8,412 bases of DNA, taken from positions 1-8,412 of the forward strand of contig JAADFT010000299.1 in assembly GCA_013152765.1 (NCBI GenBank). The letters run 5' to 3'. The notes beneath the pieces are model-generated. The model ran no database searches. It was not told the DNA's origin and worked only from the letters and a program-made list of their open reading frames with translations. The position numbers were made by a program, and so were the translations under genes. Source of the DNA: Calditrichota bacterium. Lineage in GTDB: Bacteria; Zhuqueibacterota; Zhuqueibacteria; Oleimicrobiales; Geothermoviventaceae. Below are positions 1 through 5,342 of the stretch, piece by piece. The stretch's first letter is position 1. The number at the start of each line of letters is the position of its first letter.

Positions 1-137
1 GCTGCGGCATCTGTGAGAACAAGTGTCCTGTGGAGGGGATCCCGGGGATTTTCGTGACGCGGGCCGGGGAAGAACGTTTCCTGGCCGATGGCACCAAGGT
101 GAGTTCGGAGGGGACGGACCAGACCTACGGGGGCTGA
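1..137 (+). CDS. 4Fe-4S ferredoxin-type protein, C-terminal fragment
   Basis: This is the 3' end of a gene that begins before the window. The reading frame starts at base 3 and gives 44 residues before TGA at 135-137. The fragment opens with CGICENKCPVEG, the Cys-x2-Cys-x3-Cys-Pro signature of a [4Fe-4S] cluster in the bacterial ferredoxin fold (the first cysteine of the usual CxxCxxC would lie just upstream). After it comes a short strand (IPGIFVTRAGEERF) and a polar Gly-rich tail, as in many iron-sulfur electron-transfer proteins whose last cluster motif is near the C-terminus. The role is therefore probably electron transfer, but the partner enzyme cannot be identified from this piece. The gene is followed by a hairpin and a run of eight T. 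I am fairly sure of the cluster motif and not of the protein family. Confidence 0.72.
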   Translation, partial: CGICENKCPVEGIPGIFVTRAGEERFLADGTKVSSEGTDQTYGG

Positions 138-175
138 AAAATCCCTGAATTCTCGACAGAGGGTTGGTTTGTTAA

Positions 176-198
176 GCAAGAGCTCTTGTGTTTTTTTT
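176..198 (+). terminator. Putative intrinsic terminator of the ferredoxin-like gene
   Basis: The palindrome CAAGAGCTCTTG (177-188) can fold as CAAG/CTTG around an AGCT loop, with a G-T pair at the base, and is followed two bases later by eight consecutive T (191-198). The stem is short, but the T run is the longest in the window and lies about 40 bases after the stop codon. This is the expected place for Rho-independent termination. Confidence 0.5.
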
Positions 199-766
199 CT
201 ACCGGTTGACCGCACATTTCAGCGGGTGTCCCTTTCGGGGATGGCTCTGCAAGCGCAGGGCCACGTTGCGTTCTCTGTTTCGCTCAGGCAGGGCCAACGT
301 AGCAGGGCTGGAGCGGGAAACGTCTGATTTTGTCGAGGGCAACTCGTCCGTTCCAGGCCCCATTCGCTCGGGGTTCAGGTCCAGGTCCGGACCTTTTGCC
401 AAAACAGGTGAAGGGGGTAAGACCGACCTGAGGTCGCCACCACGACCCGCTTCTGAATCGACTCCGAGTTGCGTTTGGAGACGGCGTAGGGCAAGTCCGC
501 CTGCGACCTGACCTGAGCGGCACCCGGCGACGGACGTTGACGGGCGCGTCCGCCGTTGGGGCAAGGGAAGTGGCCTGAGCAAAGGAGGGAGGAGTGCAAG
601 CTGCGGCCGGACGAGCGTGTGGCATGCCTCTTGCGCTGCACAGGCTGTCGGAAATCGTACACAAGCCTGACCGCGGGTGTGCTGTGTCTCTTGTTGGGAC
701 AGGCGTCCTTGGTTGGGCCGCACGGGAACTGGGCACCGTGAAGCAAGCTTTCTGGAGGGTCTCGGA
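199..766. other. Long gap without a convincing gene, containing hairpins
   Basis: About 570 bases between the first terminator and the STAS-ATPase gene. Open frames cross it on both strands, but none has a good ribosome site, a recognisable motif or a composition resembling a protein family, and the long minus-strand frames run on into the real gene downstream. I therefore treat it as non-coding. It contains a hairpin ending in TTTT (377-397) and a second stem, CGGACG/CGTCCG, at 531-552. No tRNA, RNase P, SRP or tmRNA signature was recognised. It may hold the promoter and leader of the downstream regulator or a small RNA; I found no clear -35/-10 pair. Confidence 0.4.
377..397 (+). terminator. 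Terminator-like hairpin inside the gap
   Basis: AGGTCC (377-382) is repeated immediately in tandem (383-388) and followed by its complement GGACCT (389-394), which runs into TTTT (394-397). The first copy can pair around a six-base loop; the second would pair with no loop. A GC-rich stem followed by four T looks like a weak intrinsic terminator. There is no protein gene just upstream, so it would end either read-through from the ferredoxin-like gene or a small RNA. Confidence 0.3.
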
Positions 767-769
767 TTG
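754..769 (+). promoter_or_regulatory. Ribosome binding site deciding a TTG start
   Basis: GGAGGG at 754-759 lies seven bases before TTG (767-769), the frame of the STAS-ATPase protein. No ATG in frame near this point gives a natural STAS N-terminus, so this site is the main reason for choosing TTG. Confidence 0.6.
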
Positions 770-1786
770 GCATCGGCGAGCGAAGCATCCTCGAAAACGA
801 CGTCGGGTTGGGACGAACTGCAACAGTGGGTTCAGATCGAACCGATTCCGGCTGCCGTCAAATCGGCAAAGCTGCGGATCGTTGAGCTGCAGGACCAGGC
901 CAAGGCTGGGCGCGCGCTTTTGAAAGCCACGGACGCCTGTCTGCGAATTGGCTGCCAGGAAATCCTGGTCGACATGGAGAGGGTGCATTTCCCGTCGGCG
1001 AGCTTCATCGTGGCCCTGTTCGAAGCCACAGCGCACGCGCGACGCAAAAAAGCGGAGGTGCGGCTGATCAACCTGCACAGCACGGCTCTGAACAACCTGG
1101 TCACTTTCAGCCCGTTGACTTACCTGCGGGTGGAAAACGACGAGGCGCGCGTGCTTGAAGAACTGGGGGCGCGGCTTTCCAAATCGGCGCATGAGCAAGC
1201 GGCTGGGGCAACCGTGGAGAATGCTGAGCCGCGAAGAAACAGAACGTCGCCGTGGGACTCACCTGGGCAACGGACTGCGACACAGCAACCTCGGGTCGAA
1301 CAGCAGCGTCCACGTCCGAACTCTGGCAACGGCGAGCTTACCCGGATCACGCCGGACATGCACCACCGGGTGATTCAGGTGGAGAGCACCGTGGACGAGA
1401 TTTACGACGTGTGCGATTTCGTGACCGGAATGGCCGAGGAAGCCGGCTTCGACGACCGCGAGGTGGGCAAAATCAAGATCGCCGTGTACGAGGCGTGCCT
1501 GAACATTGTGGAACACGCCTACCACTCGCGTCCGTCCGGGTGGATTCGCGCCAAGTGCGGCTACAACTCGCAGGTGTTCGTCATTGAGCTGGAAGACGGC
1601 GGGGAACCTTTCGAACAGTGGGAAATCAAGCCCTACGACGTGGAAAAGGCGGTTGAAGACCGTCGCACGGGCGGCTTCGGTCTGCACATCATCCACCGGT
1701 CGATGGACGAGGTGCGTTACTTCGCCGGTGGCCCTCACGGTAACCTGCTCCAGATGGTCAAATATCTGGAACCTCTGGTCATCTGA
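767..1786 (+). CDS. STAS / RsbW-like HATPase fusion, anti-sigma-type regulator
   Basis: A 339-residue protein joining two modules that are normally separate. Residues about 22-125 form a STAS domain like the anti-sigma antagonists SpoIIAA/RsbV; FPSASF puts Ser77 about where those proteins carry their phosphorylated serine, although the usual Asp-Ser-Ser-Gly is not kept. A Pro/Arg/Gln-rich linker (about 145-190) leads to an RsbW/SpoIIAB-like GHKL ATPase domain (about 195-335) with an N box (E242, N246, H250), a DxGxPF box (D277-GGEPF) and a TGGFGLHII glycine box (301-309). The family phosphorylates STAS proteins and binds sigma factors in partner switching; the target here is unknown. The start is taken as TTG at 767, seven bases after GGAGGG (754-759), because an upstream in-frame ATG at 677 adds a Cys/Trp-rich stretch unlike the family. 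No PP2C phosphatase or sigma factor is adjacent. Confidence 0.85.
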   Translation: MASASEASSKTTSGWDELQQWVQIEPIPAAVKSAKLRIVELQDQAKAGRALLKATDACLRIGCQEILVDMERVHFPSASFIVALFEATAHARRKKAEVRLINLHSTALNNLVTFSPLTYLRVENDEARVLEELGARLSKSAHEQAAGATVENAEPRRNRTSPWDSPGQRTATQQPRVEQQRPRPNSGNGELTRITPDMHHRVIQVESTVDEIYDVCDFVTGMAEEAGFDDREVGKIKIAVYEACLNIVEHAYHSRPSGWIRAKCGYNSQVFVIELEDGGEPFEQWEIKPYDVEKAVEDRRTGGFGLHIIHRSMDEVRYFAGGPHGNLLQMVKYLEPLVI

Positions 1787-1822
1787 AGGCGATTACAAAG
1801 CAAGACAAGCGATTTCCGGTGC

Positions 1823-1875
1823 TCGGCGCAGACGTGCAAAGGCCCAACTGTGCCAAGCACAAGATGGTGCGCCGA
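1823..1875 (+). repeat. Inverted repeat ahead of the membrane peptidase gene
   Basis: TCGGCGCA (1823-1830) and TGCGCCGA (1868-1875) are perfect 8-base inverted arms separated by 37 bases, with a smaller inner pairing GTGC/GCAC (1834-1837 with 1857-1860). It sits in the 158-base gap before the peptidase gene, with no T run after it. It could be an RNA leader structure or a weak transcription end. Confidence 0.35.
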
Positions 1876-1944
1876 CTGTGTGACTCTGGACTCGCAGCTT
1901 TTTGACGAGACAACCCGGGTAGAAACCGAGGAGGGAGCACGGCG

Positions 1945-2628
1945 ATGTTCTTTTTCTCGACAACAGATCTGATTCTTCTGTTGCCGGCGATTTTGTTCAC
2001 GCTTTACGCGCAGGCCAAGGTCAAGTCCACGTTCGCAAAGTGGCAGCGGGTGCGCAACGCCCGAGGTTTGACCGCTGCTCAGGTTGCGCAAATGCTGCTG
2101 CGCGACAACGGCATCCTGGATGTCGACGTGGAGCTTGTGCCGGGAGAACTCACCGACCACTACGATCCCCGTACGCGAACCCTGCGGCTGTCCGAGAGCA
2201 CCTACCACTCCGACTCTGTGGCGGCGGTCGGGGTGGCTGCCCACGAATGCGGGCACGCGATCCAGCACCACGTTGGCTACGTGCCGCTCGCGATTCGGAA
2301 CGCCATTGTCCCCGTTGCAACCCTCGGTTCCCAACTCGCGTGGCCGTTGATTTTCATCGGGCTGATCTTTTCGTCGCTGCGCCTCTTCGACCTGGGCATC
2401 ATTTTCTTCGCGGGCGCGGTACTCTTTCACCTGGTCACGCTGCCGGTGGAGTTCAACGCCAGCAGTCGCGCCCTGGCGCAACTCCGGAAGGGTGGCTACC
2501 TGGCGCCTCAGGAGTTAGCTGCGGCACGGGAAGTGTTGCAGGCAGCGGCGTTGACGTACCTGGCGGCAGCGGCGGTGGCTGTGCTGCAACTTGTGCGACT
2601 CCTGTTGCTGCGCGAGTCGCGCGACTGA
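1945..2628 (+). CDS. YugP-type zinc membrane metallopeptidase
   Basis: A 227-residue integral membrane protein of the YugP/Zn_peptidase_2 family (PF04298). The N-terminus is a membrane segment (about 7-22). A soluble part follows with DHYDPRTRTLRLSE (71-84), typical of the family, and then the gluzincin motif AAHECGH (His100, Glu101, His104), which supplies two zinc ligands and the catalytic acid. LPVEFNASSRAL (166-177) contains Glu169, the likely third ligand. Further membrane segments lie at about 121-142, 146-166 and 201-222. The length is normal for the family. ATG 1945 is supported by GAGGAGGGA ending nine bases upstream. Substrates of this family are not well established, and membrane protein quality control is an inference. 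A terminator-like hairpin follows, so it probably ends its transcript. Confidence 0.9.
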   Translation: MFFFSTTDLILLLPAILFTLYAQAKVKSTFAKWQRVRNARGLTAAQVAQMLLRDNGILDVDVELVPGELTDHYDPRTRTLRLSESTYHSDSVAAVGVAAHECGHAIQHHVGYVPLAIRNAIVPVATLGSQLAWPLIFIGLIFSSLRLFDLGIIFFAGAVLFHLVTLPVEFNASSRALAQLRKGGYLAPQELAAAREVLQAAALTYLAAAAVAVLQLVRLLLLRESRD

Positions 2629-2641
2629 GCTCGCAAGCTTG

Positions 2642-2695
2642 AAAGGGCGCAGGGAAGAGTGGCAGAGTGCCAACTGCCTCCTCCCTGCGCTCTTT
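2642..2695 (+). terminator. Intrinsic terminator after the membrane peptidase gene
   Basis: AAAGGGCGCAGGGA (2642-2655) pairs with TCCCTGCGCTCTTT (2682-2695) with one G-T wobble, and an inner hairpin TGGCA/TGCCA (2660-2672) fills the loop. The stem starts 13 bases after the stop codon and ends in TCTTT. The U tract is short, but the stem is strong and well placed. Confidence 0.65.
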
Positions 2696-2787
2696 GGACT
2701 TAGCAGTGTAACGCCTACAGGCGGCCGGGTTGCTGGGGTGTCTGCTGGCTTCTGAAATCTGACCGACTCCTCAAGGCGGTTTGTCCC

Positions 2788-3225
2788 GTGTCTTCTGATG
2801 CTCAGCACCTGAGAAAGCTCGAAGAGTTCGAACAGGGACCGTACACGCTCGTCGTTGAACGGGGGAAGGAAGTTCTGTTCACCTCCACCGAGGAGAGGCT
2901 GGCGCCACTTCTTGAAGCGCTGGAAGTGCTCGGGCCAGAGCTGCGGGGGACGCTGGTGCTGGACCGGGTGATCGGGCGCGCTGCGGCCTGGCTGTGCGCG
3001 GCTGGTGGTGTTGCCGAGCTGTTGACGCCGCTGGTCAGCGAGGCAGCGGTCGAGGTGCTGGACCGCTACGGAATTCGCTGGTTCGCGCGCAAACGGGTGC
3101 CGCGCATTCTGAACCAGAGCGGCGACGGTTTGTGCCCGATGGAAAGCCTTGCCCTTGAGTGCCAGTCCCCGGAGGAGTTCCTGCAGAAATTGCGCGCCCG
3201 GCAGACAGGCAAGAACGGCGTCTGA
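2788..3225 (+). CDS. DUF1893 family protein (TM1506-like)
   Basis: A soluble 145-residue protein that matches the DUF1893 pattern across its length: LVVERGKEVLFTS (21-33), LDRVIGRAAAWL (58-69, matching the family's DKVVGKAAA), VSEAAVEVLDRYGI (83-96), and a late NQSGDGLCPMES (109-120) corresponding to the conserved CPME. From memory, the Thermotoga TM1506 structure gave this family a cytidine-deaminase-like fold with no proven reaction, so no activity is assigned. The start is GTG at 2788, eight bases after a modest AAGGCGG site; no in-frame ATG fits. The gene stands alone between two terminators, just upstream of the chaperone genes. Family assignment is confident; function is unknown. Confidence 0.85.
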   Translation: MSSDAQHLRKLEEFEQGPYTLVVERGKEVLFTSTEERLAPLLEALEVLGPELRGTLVLDRVIGRAAAWLCAAGGVAELLTPLVSEAAVEVLDRYGIRWFARKRVPRILNQSGDGLCPMESLALECQSPEEFLQKLRARQTGKNGV

Positions 3226-3230
3226 GTTCC

Positions 3231-3270
3231 AAGGTGCCCTGACCGGTCGCTCAGTTCGGGGCGCTTTTTT
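3231..3270 (+). terminator. Intrinsic terminator after the DUF1893 gene
   Basis: GGTGCCCTGA (3233-3242) pairs with TCGGGGCGCT (3256-3265) with a few G-T wobbles, around a 13-base loop, and runs directly into TTTTTT (3265-3270). It begins a few bases after the stop codon. It is a standard Rho-independent terminator. Confidence 0.8.
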
Positions 3271-3323
3271 CGGCGAGCGCTCCCCGCAGCTGTGTGTCTC
3301 CGTCGCAACCTCAATCCGGCCCG

Positions 3324-3349
3324 GCTCAGGTGGCCACGACTACCTGAGC
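3324..3349. repeat. Perfect dyad GCTCAGGT/ACCTGAGC
   Basis: GCTCAGGT (3324-3331) and ACCTGAGC (3342-3349) are perfect 8-base inverted arms separated by 10 bases; the stem can extend by two more pairs, leaving a six-base loop. No T run follows on either strand, so it is not an obvious terminator. It lies about 210 bases upstream of the sigma-54 promoter and could be an activator or repressor site. Confidence 0.4.
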
Positions 3350-3411
3350 GACGACTCCCGCATCCGGACTACCACGCCACCTTCGTTTCCTGCCCCGGAT
3401 CCCGTACGAAC

Positions 3412-3486
3412 CTGTCAAATTTTCCAGCGAAGCAACCATTTTGTCAGAACTAAGTTATTTTGGCGCAATCAGTGCAAAAATGACAG
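3412..3486. promoter_or_regulatory. Cluster of TGTCA/TGACA half-sites, possible enhancer for the sigma-54 promoter
   Basis: An AT-rich patch in GC-rich surroundings carries three related elements: CTGTCAAATTTT (3412-3423), ATTTTGTCAG (3438-3447) and AAAAATGACAG (3476-3486). The first and third are inverted copies of each other (CTGTCA followed by an A/T run). They lie about 70-145 bases upstream of the -24 element, where bacterial enhancer-binding proteins normally bind. No known activator site was recognised, so the assignment rests on symmetry and position alone. Confidence 0.35.
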
Positions 3487-3556
3487 AAGTTAGATTGATG
3501 CCGCGGAAGTGGTGTAAGTGATTTGTGAACAGTGTGTTACGCGCTGCATTTGGATC

Positions 3557-3573
3557 TGGCACGCCGCTTGCTA
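3557..3573 (+). promoter_or_regulatory. Sigma-54 (-24/-12) promoter of hsp20
   Basis: TGGCACG (3557-3563), four bases, then TTGCTA (3568-3573) matches the RpoN consensus TGGCACG-N4-TTGCW at every defined position. The invariant GG (3558-3559) and GC (3570-3571) are separated by exactly 10 bases. Transcription would start about 12 bases downstream, near 3583, giving a leader of about 50 bases before the hsp20 ATG. Promoters of this class need an ATP-dependent activator bound upstream. It lies in a 407-base non-coding region in the right orientation. Confidence 0.85.
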
Positions 3574-3619
3574 AGCATCTGGGTGGAAAGGGTTGAAGCA
3601 GGGGACTCAAAAACCAAAC

Positions 3620-3632
3620 GGAGGTGATCTAA
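3620..3632 (+). promoter_or_regulatory. Near-ideal ribosome binding site of hsp20
   Basis: GGAGGTGATC (3620-3629) is complementary to the 16S anti-Shine-Dalgarno tail over ten bases, and the GGAGG core lies eight bases before ATG 3633. It is the strongest site in the window and points to very efficient translation once the promoter is active. Confidence 0.85.
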
Positions 3633-4079
3633 ATGGCAATCGTCAGATGGAGACCGGTGAGAGACATCGCGGGATTTCAGGAAGAGGTGAATCGGCTGTT
3701 TGATGAGTTCTTCGGTCGTGTGCCAGCGGAAGGTCGTGCTACTCCGACGGTGTGGGCGCCGCCAATGGACATCATCGAAAAGGAAGACGCCCTGGTTGTC
3801 AAGGTCGAGCTGCCCGGGATGAAGAAAGAGGACCTCAAGATCAACATCGAGGACAACGTACTCACGATCCGCGGCGAGAAGAAGCAGGAGAAGGAAGAGG
3901 AAGGTGCTCAGTACCTCCTCGCCGAGCGCATTTACGGAGTTTTCCAGCGTAGCTTTACGCTGCCGGCCAGCATTGACCCGACCAAGGTGAAGGCTTCGTA
4001 CAAGGACGGCGTGCTCGTGATCGAGATCCCGAAGAAAGAAGAAGCCAAGCCGAAGGAAATCCCGATCGAGGTCAAGTAA
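3633..4079 (+). CDS. hsp20: Small heat shock protein, Hsp20 family
   Basis: A cytoplasmic 148-residue ATP-independent holdase of the alpha-crystallin family. The short N-terminal arm (1-about 42) has the VNRLFDEFFGR segment common in bacterial Hsp20. The alpha-crystallin domain (about 43-135) begins at WAPPMDIIEKEDALVVKVEL, continues through LPGMKKEDLKINIEDNVLTI, and ends with the signature A-SYKDGVL-VIEIPK (121-134, GVL at 126-128). The tail holds the oligomerisation motif IPI (143-145). The length is standard. The protein is rich in Lys and Glu, as in many thermophile homologues. It has its own sigma-54 promoter and a strong terminator, so it is a single-gene unit. The small J-protein, DnaJ and HtrA genes downstream place it in a proteostasis cluster. 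Confidence in the family is very high. Confidence 0.97.
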   Translation: MAIVRWRPVRDIAGFQEEVNRLFDEFFGRVPAEGRATPTVWAPPMDIIEKEDALVVKVELPGMKKEDLKINIEDNVLTIRGEKKQEKEEEGAQYLLAERIYGVFQRSFTLPASIDPTKVKASYKDGVLVIEIPKKEEAKPKEIPIEVK

Positions 4080-4098
4080 TCGGAGGGCCTGGGAGTTG

Positions 4099-4133
4099 TG
4101 AAGGGCCAGGGCGGATGTCCTGGCCCTTCATTT
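4099..4133 (+). terminator. Strong intrinsic terminator after hsp20
   Basis: TGAAGGGCCAGG (4099-4110) and CCTGGCCCTTCA (4119-4130) form a perfect 12-base stem around an eight-base loop, followed by TTT (4131-4133). It begins 20 bases after the hsp20 stop codon. The symmetry would also allow weaker action on the opposite strand. Confidence 0.85.
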
Positions 4134-4370
4134 AGCTAGCGCGGTCAACAAAAGTTTTGTGGAGCTGAACACAGTGTTTTGCCTGGCTCGACGCGAATTA
4201 CCGCTCGACGGGCAAACGCAGCTGGGCGCAAAGGGGAGCGTAGAAAACGTCTTCCCGAAGCCTTTTGCGAGTGTGCTCTTCGATTCTGAACGTGAAGTTG
4301 CAACCCTCGTTAACCCCTGGAAAAAGTAGCGAGTTGTTCCCGAGAAAGCAGGTTGACGCCCATTTTCCTG

Positions 4371-4399
4371 TTGCAAGTCAGCAAGCGCGCCTCTAAATT
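4371..4399 (+). promoter_or_regulatory. Possible sigma-70-type promoter
   Basis: TTGCAA (4371-4376), 17 bases, then TAAATT (4394-4399). Each hexamer matches four of six consensus bases, and the -10 keeps the key T, A and final T. The -10 lies inside the first copy of the tandem 10-mer, and the second copy provides another TAAATT ten bases later. This is the best ordinary promoter I could find upstream of the small J-protein gene, but it is weak. Confidence 0.3.
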
Positions 4400-4411
4400 G
4401 ATCTAAATTGA
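4392..4411. repeat. Perfect tandem repeat of TCTAAATTGA
   Basis: TCTAAATTGA occurs twice back to back (4392-4401 and 4402-4411), an exact 10-base tandem repeat in an AT-rich island within GC-rich DNA. The period is close to one helical turn, as for binding sites that place two protein subunits on the same face of the DNA. It overlaps the candidate -10 element. Confidence 0.7.
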
Positions 4412-4417
4412 AATGCG

Positions 4418-4453
4418 GGCGCGTTTGGAGCGCGCCGTGGAACCAAGTCCACG
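4418..4453 (+). other. Two adjacent hairpins in the leader of the small J-protein gene
   Basis: GGCGCG (4418-4423) pairs with CGCGCC (4431-4436), and CGTGGA (4436-4441) pairs with TCCACG (4448-4453) around a six-base loop. The two stems share one base, so both can form with only slight fraying. They lie 77-112 bases before the chosen start codon. No T run follows, so a role in RNA stability or control of the leader is more likely than termination. Confidence 0.4.
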
Positions 4454-4529
4454 CCTGAGACGTCCGATCTTCCTGGATCAATCTGGATTTGTGGTGGGGT
4501 GCAGTGACGCGTGAGGTGTGTTCCCGGCG

Positions 4530-5150
4530 ATGAGACGGCAGGATTACTACAAGGTTCTGGGCGTCAGTCGCGACGCGGACACCGAAGAAATCAAGCGAGC
4601 CTACCGCAAGGTGGCCAAGGAGTGCCACCCGGATGTGAGCCAGGGCGACGAGGCTTCTACGGAGCGCTTCCGCCAGGCGACGGAGGCGTACGAGGTCTTG
4701 TCCGACGCCAGGAAACGTGCCGACTACGACCGCAAGCTGCGCGAGCAGGACTTCGCACGCACCCGTCCGCGCCGACACAGCCGGACGCTGGACTTTTTCG
4801 AACTCGCGGAGCAGATGATGCTGAACCTGTTCCGCGAGATGCACGGCTACCCGGCGTGGGAGAGTTTCGGGGGAACCCTCGAGGTCTGGCTCACGGAAGA
4901 GGAAGCGGAGAACGGCACGCGAGTGTCGTTTGACGTGCCGATTGAGCGCGAATGCGGCATTTGCGAAGGGCGTGGTTACCTGCTGTTCAGCTACTGTCCC
5001 CGTTGTGGCGGAAAGGGTACCGTGGAAGGCAGCCGTCGCGTGACGATTGAGATTCCGCCCGGTGTCCGCGAGGGTGATCGGCTCGAGATTCCGGTGCCGA
5101 CTGGCAACCGGATCACGGTGTTGCCAGCGGTTGTGCGCATTTCCCGCTGA
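4530..5150 (+). CDS. Small J-domain protein with half a DnaJ zinc finger
   Basis: A 206-residue DnaJ relative, much shorter than the usual roughly 375. The J domain (about 4-68) has DYYKVLGVSR, KRAYRKVAK and the HPD motif (33-35) that stimulates the ATPase of DnaK. A charged and aromatic linker without Gly/Phe repeats (about 69-112) leads to a shortened C-terminal domain (about 115-205). This domain keeps only two zinc motifs, CGICEGRG (132-139) and CPRCGGKG (146-153), ten residues apart. The second resembles motif 4 of DnaJ, so this looks like motifs 1 and 4 joined after loss of motifs 2 and 3. IEIPPGVREGDRLEIPV ends the protein as a single beta domain. ATG 4530 is chosen because the family starts right before DYYKVL and GAGGTG (4513-4518) lies 11 bases upstream; an in-frame GTG at 4518 would add four residues. 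Its partner is presumably DnaK, encoded elsewhere. Confidence 0.9.
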   Translation: MRRQDYYKVLGVSRDADTEEIKRAYRKVAKECHPDVSQGDEASTERFRQATEAYEVLSDARKRADYDRKLREQDFARTRPRRHSRTLDFFELAEQMMLNLFREMHGYPAWESFGGTLEVWLTEEEAENGTRVSFDVPIERECGICEGRGYLLFSYCPRCGGKGTVEGSRRVTIEIPPGVREGDRLEIPVPTGNRITVLPAVVRISR

Positions 5151-5184
5151 AACGGGGAGTCGGGACGCAGGGTAGAACGCAGAG

Positions 5185-5224
5185 CTGCGCCGGGCAGTTT
5201 TCACGGTGCCCGGGAGCGGCGCAG
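5185..5224 (+). other. GC-rich hairpin between the two J-protein genes
   Basis: CTGCGCC (5185-5191) pairs with GGCGCAG (5218-5224) and GGGCA (5192-5196) with TGCCC (5207-5211), leaving a one-sided bulge of six bases. It starts 34 bases after the stop of the small J-protein gene. There is no clear T run after it (GGCGTTTG), so it may be a weak or Rho-assisted end or a 3' stabilising structure. Confidence 0.4.
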
Positions 5225-5342
5225 GGCGTTTGAAAGGCATTCTTCGGGAAGTCCCGGGTTCTTGCCGCAAAAAAGATGTCGGATCCGTTTTGCCGGTCGC
5301 TTACGGCGGAGCCAAGCGAAAAACACGGAGGCGTGAACGGAC

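Larger units (their letters stand above)
4134..4517. other. Long regulatory gap before the small J-protein gene
   Basis: About 380 bases with no supportable gene; minus-strand frames here continue through the J-protein genes and look like shadows. It holds a repeated GTTGCAA, a possible sigma-70-type promoter, a perfect tandem 10-mer, and two adjacent hairpins (4418-4436 and 4436-4453). ATTGATC (4398-4404, inside the 10-mers) is complementary to GATCAAT (4476-4482), so the hairpins could be closed into a larger leader structure. No CIRCE element or recognisable riboswitch was found. Confidence 0.45.

Noticed and set aside
731..744. A GG-N10-GC pattern before the STAS-ATPase gene, tested as a second sigma-54 promoter.
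   Set aside because: The flanking bases are TGGG and AAGC rather than TGGC and TTGC, so only the bare spacing matches, which is expected by chance in GC-rich DNA.
677..766. Upstream ATG extension of the STAS-ATPase protein.
   Set aside because: It adds 30 residues rich in Cys, Trp and Gly with no ribosome site at 677, whereas TTG 767 has GGAGGG at ideal spacing.
284..1198. A 304-residue open frame on the minus strand across the gap and the start of the STAS-ATPase gene.
   Set aside because: It lies antisense to the clear STAS coding sequence, has Arg/Pro/Ser-rich composition typical of a GC-rich shadow frame, and shows no recognisable motif.
5230..5260. TTGAAA followed by CCCGGGTT as a heat-shock (sigma-32-type) promoter for dnaJ.
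   Set aside because: The -10 part does not match CCCCAT and the spacer is at the long limit, so the support is too weak to annotate.
4128..5270. A 380-residue minus-strand frame opposite the small J-protein gene.
   Set aside because: The + strand gene is unmistakable (HPD and CxxCxGxG motifs); the minus-strand product is low-complexity His/Arg/Ala-rich sequence without domains.
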